Both the position numbers and the translations under genes were made by a program. Of a DNA stretch of 64,000 nucleotides, positions 11,401 through 22,819 are shown piece by piece. The notes below the pieces were generated by a model that was not told where the DNA came from, did not search any database, and saw only the letters and a program-made list of their open reading frames with translations. Each line of letters begins with the position of its first letter. Positions within the stretch are counted from its first letter, which is position 1. Origin of the DNA: Mariannaea sp. PMI_226 (taxonomy: Eukaryota > Ascomycota > Sordariomycetes > Hypocreales > Nectriaceae); contig JANFOG010000020.1 of assembly GCA_024336345.1 (NCBI GenBank), positions 424,400 through 488,399 of the forward strand, read 5' to 3'.

Positions 11401-13210
11401 CCTATATAGGTAGATAGTGCTTCTATACTATATAGATAGTGGAAAAACCATACTAACTAAAGCTGGAGGAAAACCTCTATCCTTCCTAGGCGGGCCCGGT
11501 GCGGGCCCCATATGCTGGCTCTACGGGTTCAAGTTTTGCTCTATAACCAGAGCTGGAATTACATACTGTTTTATAGCCGGCAGGCTAATGAGGGTTCGCT
11601 ACTCCCTCTGTGCGGCAGCGTTATGCGCTTGCCGCGCGTTTGTGTTGGGTTTGGTGCCTCTTATGTTATTTCTTCGTCCCCTTATTTACTCTATGTTCTC
11701 CTAATTTCCCGTGAGTGGGCCCGGCGCGGGTTCTGTTCGTTTGACGGTCGTGCCCGGCGATGTGTGGGTCGATAGCCGGCATTGCCAGCTGCGCTGGTTT
11801 ATTGTCATCCGGGATATCAATCAACGTTTCTTTATTTTTCCTTTTCTTCTCTTCTTTCCTTTCTTCTTTATCGGGTTCTGTATGTTAATCGCCTCGCCTT
11901 CTGTTCGGGTTCGCTGCGCTGACTTGGCTACTTCATAGGACATCTTTTCAAGTGAGTCTCCATGTCTTATATCTCTTTGCTATTGCTAATTCGCTATAGC
12001 TAACCGATCTTCAACTATGTGTACCTTATTCCCAGGGCGGGCCCGACTTGCTCACATATCTATAGTCCAACCGACTGATTTTCTACTGCCAATGGCGACG
12101 AAGAGAGCAATAGCCTAGCTTAATTTCTAGCAATAGTATGTTTTTGTTGTGCTTTTACCATAGGTTCATTGCTATGCCTCTGACCTCACCTGCTAGCTCC
12201 CCCCTCCCACTAATCCAATTCCGTCTACCGGGATGACGATAAGGATAGTGGTGATGATAATAATAATAATAATAAATGTATATTTTGTCTTTTCCTATTT
12301 GCCATAGGCTTACTAATATTCCGAGATGACCCCCGCCGCGAGCCCAATTCCATCCCCCTAGATGATGATAAGGGCCGCAATGCTAAAGACTCCTTATATA
12401 TATAATTCTCTTCCCTTAATTAATATATTATTAATCTATCTGCAGAAGAGGAGAAGAGTGGACGCTAAGGGCATTACCCCTATGGAGGACTTGCCTGCTG
12501 CCTATATGGGTCAGGTGTGGGCCCTCCCTTATTCTGCGTGTGTTATGCGGATGTGTTATGATGGGGCGGCTGATTTCTATTAGGACTAATTTAGTAAGTT
12601 TCTATTTTAGCATTATATTGGGTTTATATTATTAATGGGTTGGAGATGTGGCGGCTGGTGGGTATGCTATTTATACTAAATAGCATAAGATTTATATGCC
12701 CTTGCCGTTTGCTATAAGGGCCTTGGCATAGGCATTGGTGGCTGCCCTTCAGCAAGAAGGGATGGGTGTAAATTCAATCCTATTTTGTGGTGGGTTTTTG
12801 GTGCTGATTGTGGTTTTAAGGAGGATGAGCTTTAGAGGCTTAAGAATGCGGCTGCCGGTGCTAAGAGTCGGGCGCCTAAAGTATGTGCTGCCTTTATGGT
12901 TATTATTATAGGGATTATATCTAATTAACTCACTAAATTGATTAATAGGGTGAATCATCTGGCGGATGCCTAAGAGCGTTCTTATGTTGCTTTTAAGTAG
13001 CTTGTGGCTATAGCGGGCCTGGCTCTAGCCCGACTAGCTAGGTTTAAGGAGTCGTAAGAGGTGGCGGTGGAGGAGTAGGCTTAGGGGGAGGAGGTGTTTT
13101 AGGAGGGGCTTGGGGCCAACAATATTGGTCCTGATTATATAGAGGAATAGGGATAGGTAGGGGCGGGCGGCGTGGCAGCGTCGGGCCCGAGGTAGGATTA
13201 TATATATAGA
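11401..13210 (+). pseudogene. RIP-mutated transposon coding remnant, family not determined
   Basis: A GC-richer island inside the AT-rich nest. One plus-strand frame at about 12440-13190 reads as a plausible alanine/glycine-rich protein interrupted by many stops that are nearly all TAG or TAA where CAG or CAA (Gln) would restore sense. That is the expected product of CpA to TpA mutation on the coding strand. Upstream, at 11490-11770, are GGGCCCGG-type blocks without a clear frame. I cannot assign a domain. It resembles the low-complexity Gag-like region of a retroelement, but that is inference. Confidence 0.4.
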
Positions 13211-13846
13211 CTAGTTTTTCCCCCCCCTTATGGGGGTCTTTCTGAGTATATTGGCTTCTCTTCCTTATGGAGGAAGTTAAAGTATTTGTGGTTCTATTTA
13301 TATATTATTTAGTTCCCTCTTGGTTTGGGCTTGTTATATCCCTATTGTGTTCTTGCTGGAATTGTAGTATTAGTGTGAAATAGGGGATGATTCCTAGCTA
13401 TAGGAACCACCTAATTATAGTATATATACTCTTAGGTTTTGATAACTAATTTTCTAATTTATATTGGTTTTATAGTGAGTATATAATTTAGGTGTGCTAT
13501 TCCTTATATCTTGGGCAGAAGATGATGATATAGTCTGCTGTTTCCTTGGCTTCATACTAGCATTATGGCAATTCCACACTAGACATATGCTATTAAAATA
13601 GGAAGCTCTTAAGTCTTAATTGTTTAATATATAGTTAGATTAGTATAGAGCTTTTATACTTTAGTAGTCCTTTGTGGAGCTTTATAACTTTCTTATTGGA
13701 AAATAGGGGGTGACTTTCTGCTAATTTGACCCTATTTTATAACCGCTTTGCCCTTAATTTAAAAAAGTATTAATCCTAATAAGCTTCCCATTTCTCCCTT
13801 ATTCATTCCTTAATAGTCTTCTTATCTACTGTAGTTATGCTATTAG
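13211..13846. other. AT-rich decayed tract
   Basis: No gene seen. It lies between the coding remnant and TRIM copy 2. Confidence 0.4.
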
Positions 13847-13966
13847 TGTCACGGCTTGGTTCACCGTGGGCTTATAATAGTAGTTGCGTGCTTGCATAAT
13901 TGCTCACATAGCGATTATTAACCAATCTTTTGCCCTTTGGTGCAACGGTCTAGCACAACCGTGACA
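13847..13966 (+). repeat. TRIM copy 2, 5' terminal repeat
   Basis: This 120-bp repeat carries TATAATA 35 bases upstream of the predicted transcript-start segment ATAGCGATTATT. Confidence 0.8.
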
Positions 13967-14181
13967 CAATAATCGCTATAAGCGGGTAGTCTTAGGTTCG
14001 ATTCTATGGTTGGTTCCCTTAGAAGCCCGTTCCGGACTGCTCACAGGGTTGCCTAGTTTTCTCGCGCACTTGGGCAATGCGGGGTAACCTTGGGGGTTGG
14101 CAGCTACGAACACCGGATAAACGTAACCTTCCGGCCCGGATTCCAAAGGCTTGAGGGCAAGCCTTGTGGAGGGGAGCATCG

Positions 14182-14302
14182 CGTCACGGCTTGGTTCACC
14201 GTGGGCTTATAATAGTAGTTGCGTGCTTGCATAATTGCTCACATAGCGATTATTAACCAATCTTTTGCCCTTTGGTGCAACGGTCTAGCACAACCCGTGA
14301 CA
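14182..14302 (+). repeat. TRIM copy 2, 3' terminal repeat
   Basis: A near-identical second repeat with one C insertion near the 3' end. It is preceded by the candidate polypurine tract. Confidence 0.8.
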
Positions 14303-14420
14303 TAAAGGTATTAGATTTAGGGGGTTTAATCAATTCTTCTTTATCACACTTTATATTATTTATAAAAAGCATTACTAAAGATACTACTAATAATATATTA
14401 TTTTGGGCTTATATCTATTG

Positions 14421-14934
14421 TGTTGGAGGAAAAATTCACTTCTTTGTGTAACGCGACGGCGTGGTGTGACCGCTACGCCAATAGACCAAAAAGATCAACC
14501 AATTCTCACACAACGTGGGAGAATTGCACCACACATCAGTATATAAGGCATAACTCCTTACACTTTGGCATATGCCGCTTACATTACCTAATACATTTTT
14601 CACCTTGCTTGCCGCAATTTGATTGGCTCGCATTCGTAGTCGTAGGCCTTATAAAACAACCGCAAAATAACGTAGATAAGGCATCTTCATACCATCGAAT
14701 ATATCTTGTTTTTGCCCTGACTTCTTGATCTTTTCTATGACTTATGATTTATGATACCATTTGATCAAATGGTTCTCTTCATTTCTATCTAATTTGATTG
14801 GCTGATTTCCGTTCCTTTCCGGATTTGTGGTGTGGCCGTTCCGGACCTCCTGTCGCGACCGTTTCGCACATCGTTTTCCTGCATCACGAGACCTGCCTTG
14901 TGGGTGTTTTTGGGCGTGGGGTTTTCTCCCAACA
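14421..14934 (+). repeat. Copia-like solo LTR, copy 2 (well preserved)
   Basis: It begins TGTTGGAGGAAAA and ends TTTTCTCCCAACA (514 bp). It contains the 16-bp perfect palindrome CCATTTGATCAAATGG, conserved at 57206-57598 and decayed at 10271-10674. A clear 5-bp target duplication was not found. A miniature inverted-repeat element is the alternative reading, because the termini are also inverted repeats. Confidence 0.6.
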
Positions 14935-14940
14935 AACTAT

Positions 14941-15140
14941 ATGTTGGGGTTTATAAAGGTTTAATATTAAATTTAAGTAAACTCTATTAGTGGTATGTAG
15001 TGGTTTGAGGTCGAACCCTAATGAACTTTATGAGGTTTATAATAATTTATATATAAACTTAAGTAAACTTATGCCTATTGGCTAGAAATTTGTGGGGCAT
15101 GTTCTGCACATGATCTAAGGCAGATTAGGACATAATATAA
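14941..15140 (-). repeat. Decayed partial LTR, family A
   Basis: The reverse complement matches the outer part of the LTR at 5739-5940, including the GAAATTTGTGGGGCATGTTCTGCAC block. It is RIP-decayed and truncated beside the copia-like LTR. Confidence 0.55.
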
Positions 15141-15554
15141 TAGGATATTACTTAAAATATATATTTATTTTAATAATAAATAATATAATATTTTTAGAAT
15201 TTTTATTAAAGGGGTTAGGTTTAGTAAGTTTAATTAATTCTTCTAGATCTTAGGCTTTATTATTATTAGTAAGGGGTGCTATATTATTATTATTTTATAC
15301 CTATTTCTATAGAGCTATTATTTATATATTAGCATTAGTTAGTTATTATTAAATAGTTTAAATTAAAGTTTAAAGTTATTAAATTTCTATAGCTATTTTA
15401 GTAGTATTAAGGGGTGCCCTATTATAGGCTAGTAGTAGGTTATTAGTATTATTATTAATAGATTATAATTTAAATATAGTTATAATATATAATAATATTA
15501 TTTAGTTTAATATTGGTATTAAATAAAAGTATTTTAATTATTTACTTTTTATAG
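15141..15554. other. AT-rich decayed tract
   Basis: Dense TAA/TAG, no gene recognised. TRIM copy 3 is inserted at its right end. Confidence 0.4.
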
Positions 15555-15559
15555 TTTAT

Positions 15560-16014
15560 TGTCACGGTTGTGCTAGACCGTTGCACCAAAGGGCAAAAGA
15601 TTGGTTAATAATCGCTATGTGAGCAATTATGCAAGCACGCAACTACTATTATAAGCCCACGGTGAACCAAGCCGTGACGCGATGCTCCCCTCCACAAGGC
15701 TTGCCCTCAAGCCTTTGGAATCCGGGCCGGAAGGTTACGTTTATCCGGTGTTCGTAGCTGCCAACCCCCAAGGTTACCCCGCATTGCCCAAGTGCGCGAG
15801 AAAACTAGGCAACCCTGTGAGCAGTCCGGAACGGGCTTCTAAGGGAACCAACCATAGAATCGAACCTAAGACTACCCGCTTATAGCGATTATTGTGTCAC
15901 GGTTGTGCTAGACCGTTGCACCAAAGGGCAAAAGATTGGTTAATAATCGCTATGTGAGCAATTATGCAAGCACGCAACTACTATTATAAGCCCACGGTGA
16001 ACCAAGCCGTGACA
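15560..16014 (-). mobile_element. TRIM, copy 3
   Basis: Terminal repeats at 15560-15679 and 15895-16014 flank the same 215-bp core as copy 1, including the identical 67-codon open frame. A perfect 5-bp target duplication TTTAT lies at 15555-15559 and 16015-16019. The inner end of the first repeat reads GTGACG rather than GTGACA. It sits in RIP-decayed AT-rich DNA but shows none of that decay itself. Confidence 0.85.
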
Positions 16015-16059
16015 TTTATAATAAAATTAATACTTTTATATAAAAGCTTTTAATATATA

Positions 16060-16450
16060 ATAATTTAATTTATTTTTAAGGAATAAACTAGTTATAATTA
16101 GTTTATATTAATAGAAAGTATTAAAGATGGTATTAAAAGTAAATAAGTAAGAGGTATAGTATTATATTTAGTAATATATAAATAGATTGTAATAACTAAA
16201 TATTATTAAAAGTTGAGTAATTAAGTAGGCTATTTAATAATAATAATTATGGTTTATATATTAGGGGGAAGTAAGTGTGCTCACTTCCTATTTTATTAAT
16301 ATGCTTGTAATGCTTATTGTTACACTATAGGGTAGGCCGGTGAGTGGGTGAGCTGCTCACTGGTCCCCGAGTGGAGCCTGCTTATTGCTGCAGGAGAAAA
16401 GTGGGGCTGCACGTGAGGCTGATGTAGGTCATGGTTTTAGGCCGTGATAT
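16060..16450 (-). repeat. Decayed LTR, family A
   Basis: The plus strand resembles the 9585-10015 LTR after heavy C-to-T and G-to-A change: AATAAACTAG for ATAAACCAGG, then AGTAGGCTAT and GGTTTATATA in the same order. The distal part is divergent. It is not flanked by a readable duplication. Confidence 0.45.
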
Positions 16451-16910
16451 AGAACAACATGCGGACTAGAGACTAGGTCTAGATTCTAACCCTGCCCGTA
16501 GGCCACTGAGTTAGAATGGCTACCCCAATCATCTTTATTACACTATGGATCCTCTTAATCAGCTTATAGAGCTATCTCATCCAGGCGGTGCAACCAGGTT
16601 CGTTGCCCCTGGTTCTTAATCATGAAGATTATGAGTCTGCAAATCGACCTCGCCATTGCTAGCAATAACAACAGTCTTGCAGTGATTATCCCGTCGGCTG
16701 GCTAACACTGAAATTCTAGCTATACCTCTTCTCATGTCGCACTTATCCTGGCTCAACTATATTAAGCATTTCTGGGACTATTATGCAAAAGGTAGCTTTT
16801 TATTAAACTAACACATCTAAGCAAGTTTGAATATATATAAGCAAACATAAGGGAGCCAGATTGTCTGGCGGTTGTGCAAGATTTTTCAGTAGGTTAATAA
16901 CTAGCCCGAA
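16451..16910. other. Intergenic region 3' of the LysM gene
   Basis: No gene recognised. This is the presumed transcription end of the minus-strand LysM gene. Confidence 0.4.
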
Positions 16911-18331
16911 CTACACTCCAACGCAGACATTATAACCCTCCCATAACCCTATACAATCCTTGCCCACCTTAGGGTTCCACTTGTAAAAGTTCGCTTTGGA
17001 TATCTTCTTATGGGCAATTATAGCATCACACGTGGTCGTCTTGCCAACCTTGTACCACTTCTTGCAGTGACACACCGTGCCGGGCTGAACGGGCTGTGGC
17101 GCCCCAGGATTGCACGTCTCAGTGGGTTTAGGAGGTTTAGCAGTCGTGGTTGGAGGCTTGGTCGGCGTGCCAGGGACACCAACGCACACATAGTATCCCT
17201 TCCAAAGGCCTTTGCAGTCCTTACCAACCTTAGGGTTCCACTTATAGAAATTCTCTGCTGATATGTGATTGGAGTCTATGATTCCGGCGCAGGTCGTGGT
17301 TTCACCAACCTTATGCCACTTATCGCAACCGCAAACGGCGCCAGGCTGGACGGGCTGAGGAGCACCAGGATTGCATGTCTCAGTGGGTTTAGGAGGTTTA
17401 GTAGTCGTGGTCGGAGGCTTGGTCGGCGTGCCAGGGATACCAACGCACACATAGTATCCCTTCCAAAGGCCTTTGCAGTCCTTGCCAACCTTAGGGTTCC
17501 ACTTATAGAAGTTCTCTGCTGATATGTGATTGGAGTCTATGATTCCGGCGCAGGTCGTGGTTTCACCAACCTTATGCCACTTATCGCAACCGCAAATGGC
17601 GCCAGGCTGGACGGGCTGAGGAGCACCAGGGTTGCATGTTTCGACGGGATTTTTAGTCGTTGTTGCAGTAGGGGGCGATGTAGGCGTTCCGGGGACACCG
17701 ACACAGTAGTATGTGTCGGCCCAGAGGTCGGTGCAACCGGAACCAACAGCCGGGTTCCATATAACAAAGTCAGCCGTAGAGAAGGTCCCATACGCAGCTG
17801 CGATGCTATCACAGGTATCACCCTTCTTGGACTTGTAGAATCTGATGCAATCCTTTGTCAGGCCAGGTTGCGTAGGTGAAGGAACTGTAGACGTAGGCTT
17901 TGTCGGCGAGGAAGTGGTAGATGTTGATGAAGGCAGACCAAAATTACGTTCGACACAGTATGAATGCCCAATCACCAAACCCGTGCAGTCTGGCTTGATG
18001 GAAGGATTCTAAAAGATAAATTAGTAATATATCAATACAAAAGGATATAGAAAGTTCATGGAAAAATATAACGTAGGAGGCAGAGTAGGAATAGACAGCT
18101 CACCCACGAAACGAAGTCCACGCGGGAAATAGACCAGGTCTTCTCGAAATAGTCGCAATTATAAGAAGAGTCGAGAGCCGTATCCCAGAACGTACAGTCC
18201 TTGGCGATACCTGGATCTGTCGGGCCGTCCTGTCTCTTCGATAGTGATGTTATTCTGGCCTCAGATGGCAGAGCAGACGCAGTGGTAGCCGCTGCGGCGA
18301 GGCCAAGTATCTGTAGCCACGTTATAGCCAT
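16911..18331 (-). CDS. Secreted protein with five LysM domains (two exons)
   Basis: Exons 18331-18104 and 18008-16911 join in frame (76 plus 365 residues, then stop) across a 95-bp GTGAGC...TAG intron. Residues 1-20 are a signal peptide (MAITWL...TASA), and a Kex2-type KR follows at 32-33. Five LysM-type modules follow, at about residues 45-97, 125-175, 216-267, 301-354 and 388-441, each ending WNP...C..LW...Y.CVG. They are separated by Pro/Thr-rich linkers and CNPGAPQPVQPG segments. LysM binds chitin oligomers. Fungal secreted multi-LysM proteins of this kind mask or sequester chitin outside the cell. Modules 3 and 4 are nearly identical, also at the DNA level. It lies next to another LysM gene and a chitinase, which supports a chitin-related role. 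Confidence 0.88.
17262..17786 (-). repeat. Tandem 261-bp repeat encoding LysM modules 3 and 4
   Basis: Two adjacent units of 87 codons (about 17526-17786 and 17265-17525) are almost the same base for base, including the Pro/Thr linker. Module 5, just downstream, is clearly diverged. This shows recent in-frame duplication or gene conversion. Confidence 0.8.
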
Positions 18332-20636
18332 TTCAAATGGGAACTGATACAGACAAGAGCTGATTGTCGCGTGGCTGGAATAAGACGGTAAAATGTCAAT
18401 AATAATTATCGATGGAGGTTTCGCAGCTTCATGCTTTGTACTCGAGTGTGTTTCGGGCTTTTGGAATGCTTGGAAACTTACGAGACCTTTTATTTTCCCC
18501 TGCTTTTTCGACAGCGATGACAGGCTACTTGGTAAGTAGCAGAGGACCTGCAGGTTGAAAGGCAAGCCCATCGGAGCGTATCATATGATCTCGTCAAGGA
18601 GCCGTGGCCCTCTGCGTTCTTTGCGCAAATGGTGAGGCCGAGGAGACTTGAGACGGAGTCACGGACAGCTGCCATATCTTGGCACACTAGCCACGCCCTC
18701 TTCCCTGCCTGAATTGAGATTTTTGCTCTATCAAATTTGGAGATGTGAATTCATGCAGGAAAGCCAATGGGAGCAACAAGAGCGATGTGAAAAACTGTCA
18801 CGGCCCACCGGATGCTTCGTATCCCGAATGCCATTGAGGGTACAAAACCAACCACAAGAAGGGAGGCAAGGGAATAGAAGATGCACAAGGTTCCATTTTT
18901 ATGGCTAAATGAACAGTCTTCCGATGTTGAAGGATGTCAATTTGCTTACAGGAGTCTTCCTAATCAATCAGAACCTCGAAGGAATCGAGAATGTACAAGG
19001 TTCACCCAAGACAAAGACTAGGGAAGGCGAAAAAGATCCCCGGTAACAAATTGTGGCTGCTTGAGAGGTCAAAATCTCCACCATCTTGCAAATTTCCGGA
19101 CGTTTCATCGTCAAATGCATGCCAAGAAAAGGGTCTCCGCCGCCGCAGTGGCACAGAATGTGGACGGATGCAGACGGAACTTGCATGTGAAGTTGGAATA
19201 CCTCAGCCTCGGCGGGCTAGATCAGATCAGGGTAACATTACATTCGGCCTCTTGGCAGGGTTCAGAGACGGCAGTTTGCCAAGGCGTGGACACCTACTGT
19301 ACCTGTGTTGGTTCAGAAGCGGGAGCACGGAACATCCGCCACCCTTCCTGCATCAGTATAACCAACCGTTGGCTTCCTCGTTTCATCTTTTAACGGAGCG
19401 TCGCCGCTTCGGGGACTCAATCCCTTTTTTAATTACTACTCCGTGTTGGAACCAACACAGGATGAATGGGCGCATCTCTCAGTCCCTTGTTTTCTGCAAG
19501 TTTGAGCGCTAGAGAGCGCGAATGTATACTCCTTAACCTGGTGAGGCAGTCAGTAATGGGTAATCACACAATGGCAAGGGAAAGGTCTGGGTGATCCGTA
19601 TTCGTCAAGGCTTGAGTCCGAATGGTAACCAGTTTTAGAGGTTAACATCAACTGTCACAGGGGACATATCGTATACGAGCGGCACCTCTCGCAGGACAGG
19701 GTAGACGGAAGACTTTCATCTACCTGCTCGTTACCTAGCCAATATGCCCAGGGGTGGATTTTCATAGCATCGACTTGCCCCTCCACAGGCTGCTTGTATG
19801 GAGTGCTCCCAGCCAAAATGTGGACTGAGACAGTATCACAAGCCAAATCTACCAAGCAATGTGGTCTCGGAGCTGCCCATCTATTGTGGTAGTCAGGCCA
19901 GTCACGTTTGCATATCATGGGTCAGCGGAAGATGAGCGATTTTACAGTATAACCATAAGACTTAGATCTAACCGAAGGATCTCCGTTACATGAATACTGT
20001 ACTGTCATAAGGTGCGCAGTCACAATAGGGAAGAACAGCTCCTAATTGGTCAACCGAGCATACGAACTGAGAGATGAAAGAGCCTTATTTTGGAAGCAAA
20101 GGAAATCAAAGGAAAGGAACAGATAAAGCACCAATAAAGGGGGCTGCCCCCTATTGTGGTGGCTAATCCGACCAATCAGAGGCTGGCTTCTTGCAATAGA
20201 TTCTGTACAGTACTATGCCGATTATCAGAGCTGTGGCACATTTTCAGCTACATCGGCTGATCACATAATAGACCGCCAAAGGGAGGTCATCTACTGTTCG
20301 GGATCTACAACCGCGGCCGCAGACTCTAAGTTAACCCTATTGGGCAAGCTCGTTATATCTTCAGCCCCACAAGGCACTATCAGGTAGTTGGACCCTAGTT
20401 ACCTAAAGCAAATCAAGGGGCAACACAGGCGGTGGCATTGTCAGTCGAGCCTCTTGAAGAAGCTGCCGTAGGTGCTGCATGGGGATAATATTCCGCTTCC
20501 CAGGGTTAATTGGCGGCAGTCTAATTCTGAACTCCTATACTGTGCACTACAACCAGTTTGATGCGATGCTCGTCTAATACCAACAAGCTCTGCGACCCAA
20601 CAGACTCCGACCCGTCAAGTTGTGATGGAGAGTTGA
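18332..20636. other. Intergenic region, no supported gene
   Basis: It contains the promoter side of the five-LysM gene and the 3' side of the second LysM gene. Open frames at 18648-18908, 18991-19512 and 19655-19918 lack domains and coding-like features. I do not call them. Confidence 0.4.
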
Positions 20637-22161
20637 TCAAGCGCTAGTTTTGTGGCTCCCAGCATTCCAGTATCGGAATGGCTTCAGACAATACCAGTAG
20701 CCAGTGACCAACTTGCTGTCGCATTCTTCAGCCGTCTTTCCCAGAGAAGGATTGACTTGGAGGAACAAGTCCATGGCAACGGCTTTCTTAGACAACATGC
20801 TAGGACAGCCAACTCCCTGCTGAGCTTGCACGTACTCTCCGCACTTGGTTGTCGTTCCTTTGGCTACAGTGCCGCTCGGCGGCTTGACAATGGCATCCGT
20901 GTATCCATCGCCTGAACCTCCTTCACCACCAAGATCTCCATTTCCCACGGTGCCCTCATCATCACCGTGTCGATCATCAGAATCATCATCTTCAGGTACA
21001 CCGCCGGGAGGGCTCACGCAGATGACGCGACCCCAAAAGGGGGTGGTGGCCCAAAAGTTGGAGCAGCGCGAATCCAGGGCGAGATTCCATGACACGAGAC
21101 TCATCCAGTCAGTTCCAGCATCTATAGCCACCATCACACAGTCTTCGGTGCTGTCCTTGATCTGATGCAAAGAATCGCACTTGTCCGGCAGACACAGAGA
21201 GGTTCCGGCAGAGATGCTGGTACAATTGAGTAGGTTGGGGTTCAGGTAGAATAGAGATGCAGCAGACACGGACTGAGCCAGGGCGATAGTATCGCAAGTA
21301 TCACTGGGCTGCGTCTTGTAGAACTTTCCACTCGCACACTGGTCTGGTTCGGTTGTATTGACGTGGATAGGGTTTGGGGGCTCTGTTATTGGGCCAGTAA
21401 CGCCGCAAGCTCAAGATGCTGTCAGTAAAATTGTAGATTTTTAAAAGGGGCGGCTCCTTGGCCGAGAGATACAGGGCTTACCTTTGTTGACATACTCGAG
21501 GTCACTAGCAAAGAGGTCATCGTAGACTGAGTAAGGTGACTGCTGCATCATGCGCAACTTGGCGCCATAACAGTATGAACATAGATCAGCCTTTGGCATC
21601 TCGGACGTATCGTAAAATTCGCCCCAAGACTCGATGATATCTGTAGAGAGGTCAGTCTCAACACCTGGCTCGCCGACAGGGGGCCTGAGGAAATAAAACC
21701 ATACCATTGCAGTATTTGCCACTCGTCTTGTCCTTGAGGCAAGTCTCATTCCATCCTGTTATAACAGTATCAATGATCGATAAAATCGGATACCCAGGAA
21801 ACAACTCAGGTGTCGATGCACAAGCTCCAGCAATTCGCCGTCGGGCAGTTGTCAGGGCAATACCGCAGCTCGCCGCGCAGACAGAATTAGTCAAGGCAGT
21901 GTTGTTGAGAGAGCCGTGATACTCCTTGGCTTTAAAGCTGGCGACGTATGTGTCACAGGCAATAGACTGTTGGAGCACTGACTGGCAGCTGTCAGACAGA
22001 TCTGATCCTTGGAGTAGCGCTGGGTTTGAGATGAGCTGGAATCCAGTAGCTCGTGGAGAGAGTAATGCTGCTCGTGGATGAGGATGCCTAGCCTCGACGA
22101 GAAGGCCATTACCAAAGCTCAGCACGGAGAGAAGAGATGCGAGAAGAGGGTGATGATGCAT
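20637..22161 (-). CDS. Secreted LysM-domain protein (three exons)
   Basis: Exons 22161-21705, 21640-21482 and 21409-20637 join in frame to 462 residues. The introns run GTATGG...ACAG and GTAAGC...GAG. The N-terminus MHHHPLLASLLSVLSFGNG is a signal peptide. A cysteine-rich N-terminal half is followed by LysM-like modules: SGKFYKTQPSDTCDTIA..., a second starting DSTEDCVMV with VSWN and GRVICV, and a C-terminal CGEYVQAQQGVGC...VNP...YWYCL. An acidic Asp/Gly-rich linker (DDDSDDRHGDDEG) separates the last two. Such proteins are commonly encoded beside subgroup-C chitinases in fungi. The start is 658 bp from the divergent chitinase start, so a shared promoter region is likely. No lesions are seen. 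Confidence 0.82.
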
Positions 22162-22819
22162 TTTTTTTTGGCGACTTGGGGAGAGAGTTGATCAAGGCTT
22201 CATCCAAAGTTACAACGCATTTCACATAACAGAAGCGAAGCAGCGAGGTGCTCTTTTGTTACATGTCGTTCCTAGTCTACAAGCAGCCGTATGAGAACCA
22301 TGGAGTATGCTCAGACCCTTGTAGTATCACGACTAGGTACGGCACAGTTTTTATTTGACGTGGATCCACCATCCAGCTGCACATGTCTGTTGGTCGACAT
22401 CCTCGATGATTACCTACCGACCAACTGCTTGCCTTTACTTGAGGTATTATATCCTTAGCCTTGGTCAGACAGAAGATCGGATGATTGCGGATCTAGAATC
22501 TCCACTGCCCCTTATTAGATCAACATCTGGTTATTTCCGCCTCTGGTGCCATTCATGCATCAAATCCAACGTATCCAATGTAAACAGGCTTAGCAATACG
22601 ATTGGTATCAGCACTTGAAAGGCCACCAAAGGCGACTTGACAGATGCCTAGAGGAGAGATGAAGGGGCACAGCAATCTGCTTGTGGGGCCAGTTTGACTT
22701 GGAGTCACGAGCTATCAGGTACAGAATTCACATCAATAAAAGTCCATTTCTCTCCCTACATGTGGGAGACTCTTGAGCCTCTCAGGTTGTAACATTTCCC
22801 TACACTCATTCGCTTCGTC
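22162..22819. promoter_or_regulatory. Divergent intergenic region between LysM and chitinase genes
   Basis: A 658-bp spacer separates two oppositely transcribed secreted-protein genes of one theme, so joint regulation is plausible. I do not recognise specific factor sites with confidence. Confidence 0.45.

Larger units (their letters stand above)
13847..14302 (+). mobile_element. TRIM, copy 2
   Basis: Terminal repeats are at 13847-13966 (120 bp) and 14182-14302 (121 bp, one extra C near its end and CG in place of TG at its start). The 215-bp core is the same as in copies 1 and 3 but in the opposite orientation. A TATAATA box lies at 13873-13879. ATAGCGATTATT at 13908-13919 is perfectly complementary to the 12 bases at 13968-13979, one base past the repeat. 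The purine-rich GGAGGGGAG sits just before the second repeat. A tRNA box-B-like GGTTCGATTCT occurs at 13995-14005. The flanks ATTAG and TAAAG do not form a clean target duplication. Confidence 0.8.

Noticed and set aside
13960..14010. tRNA-derived SINE head (box B GGTTCGATTCT with a box-A-like TGGTGCAACGG)
   Set aside because: The T-arm does not pair, and the terminal direct repeats, 5-bp duplications and polypurine tract fit an LTR-type element better.
18991..19512. 173-codon plus-strand open frame between the two LysM genes
   Set aside because: No homology cues. Two other frames overlap it, and the composition is not coding-like.
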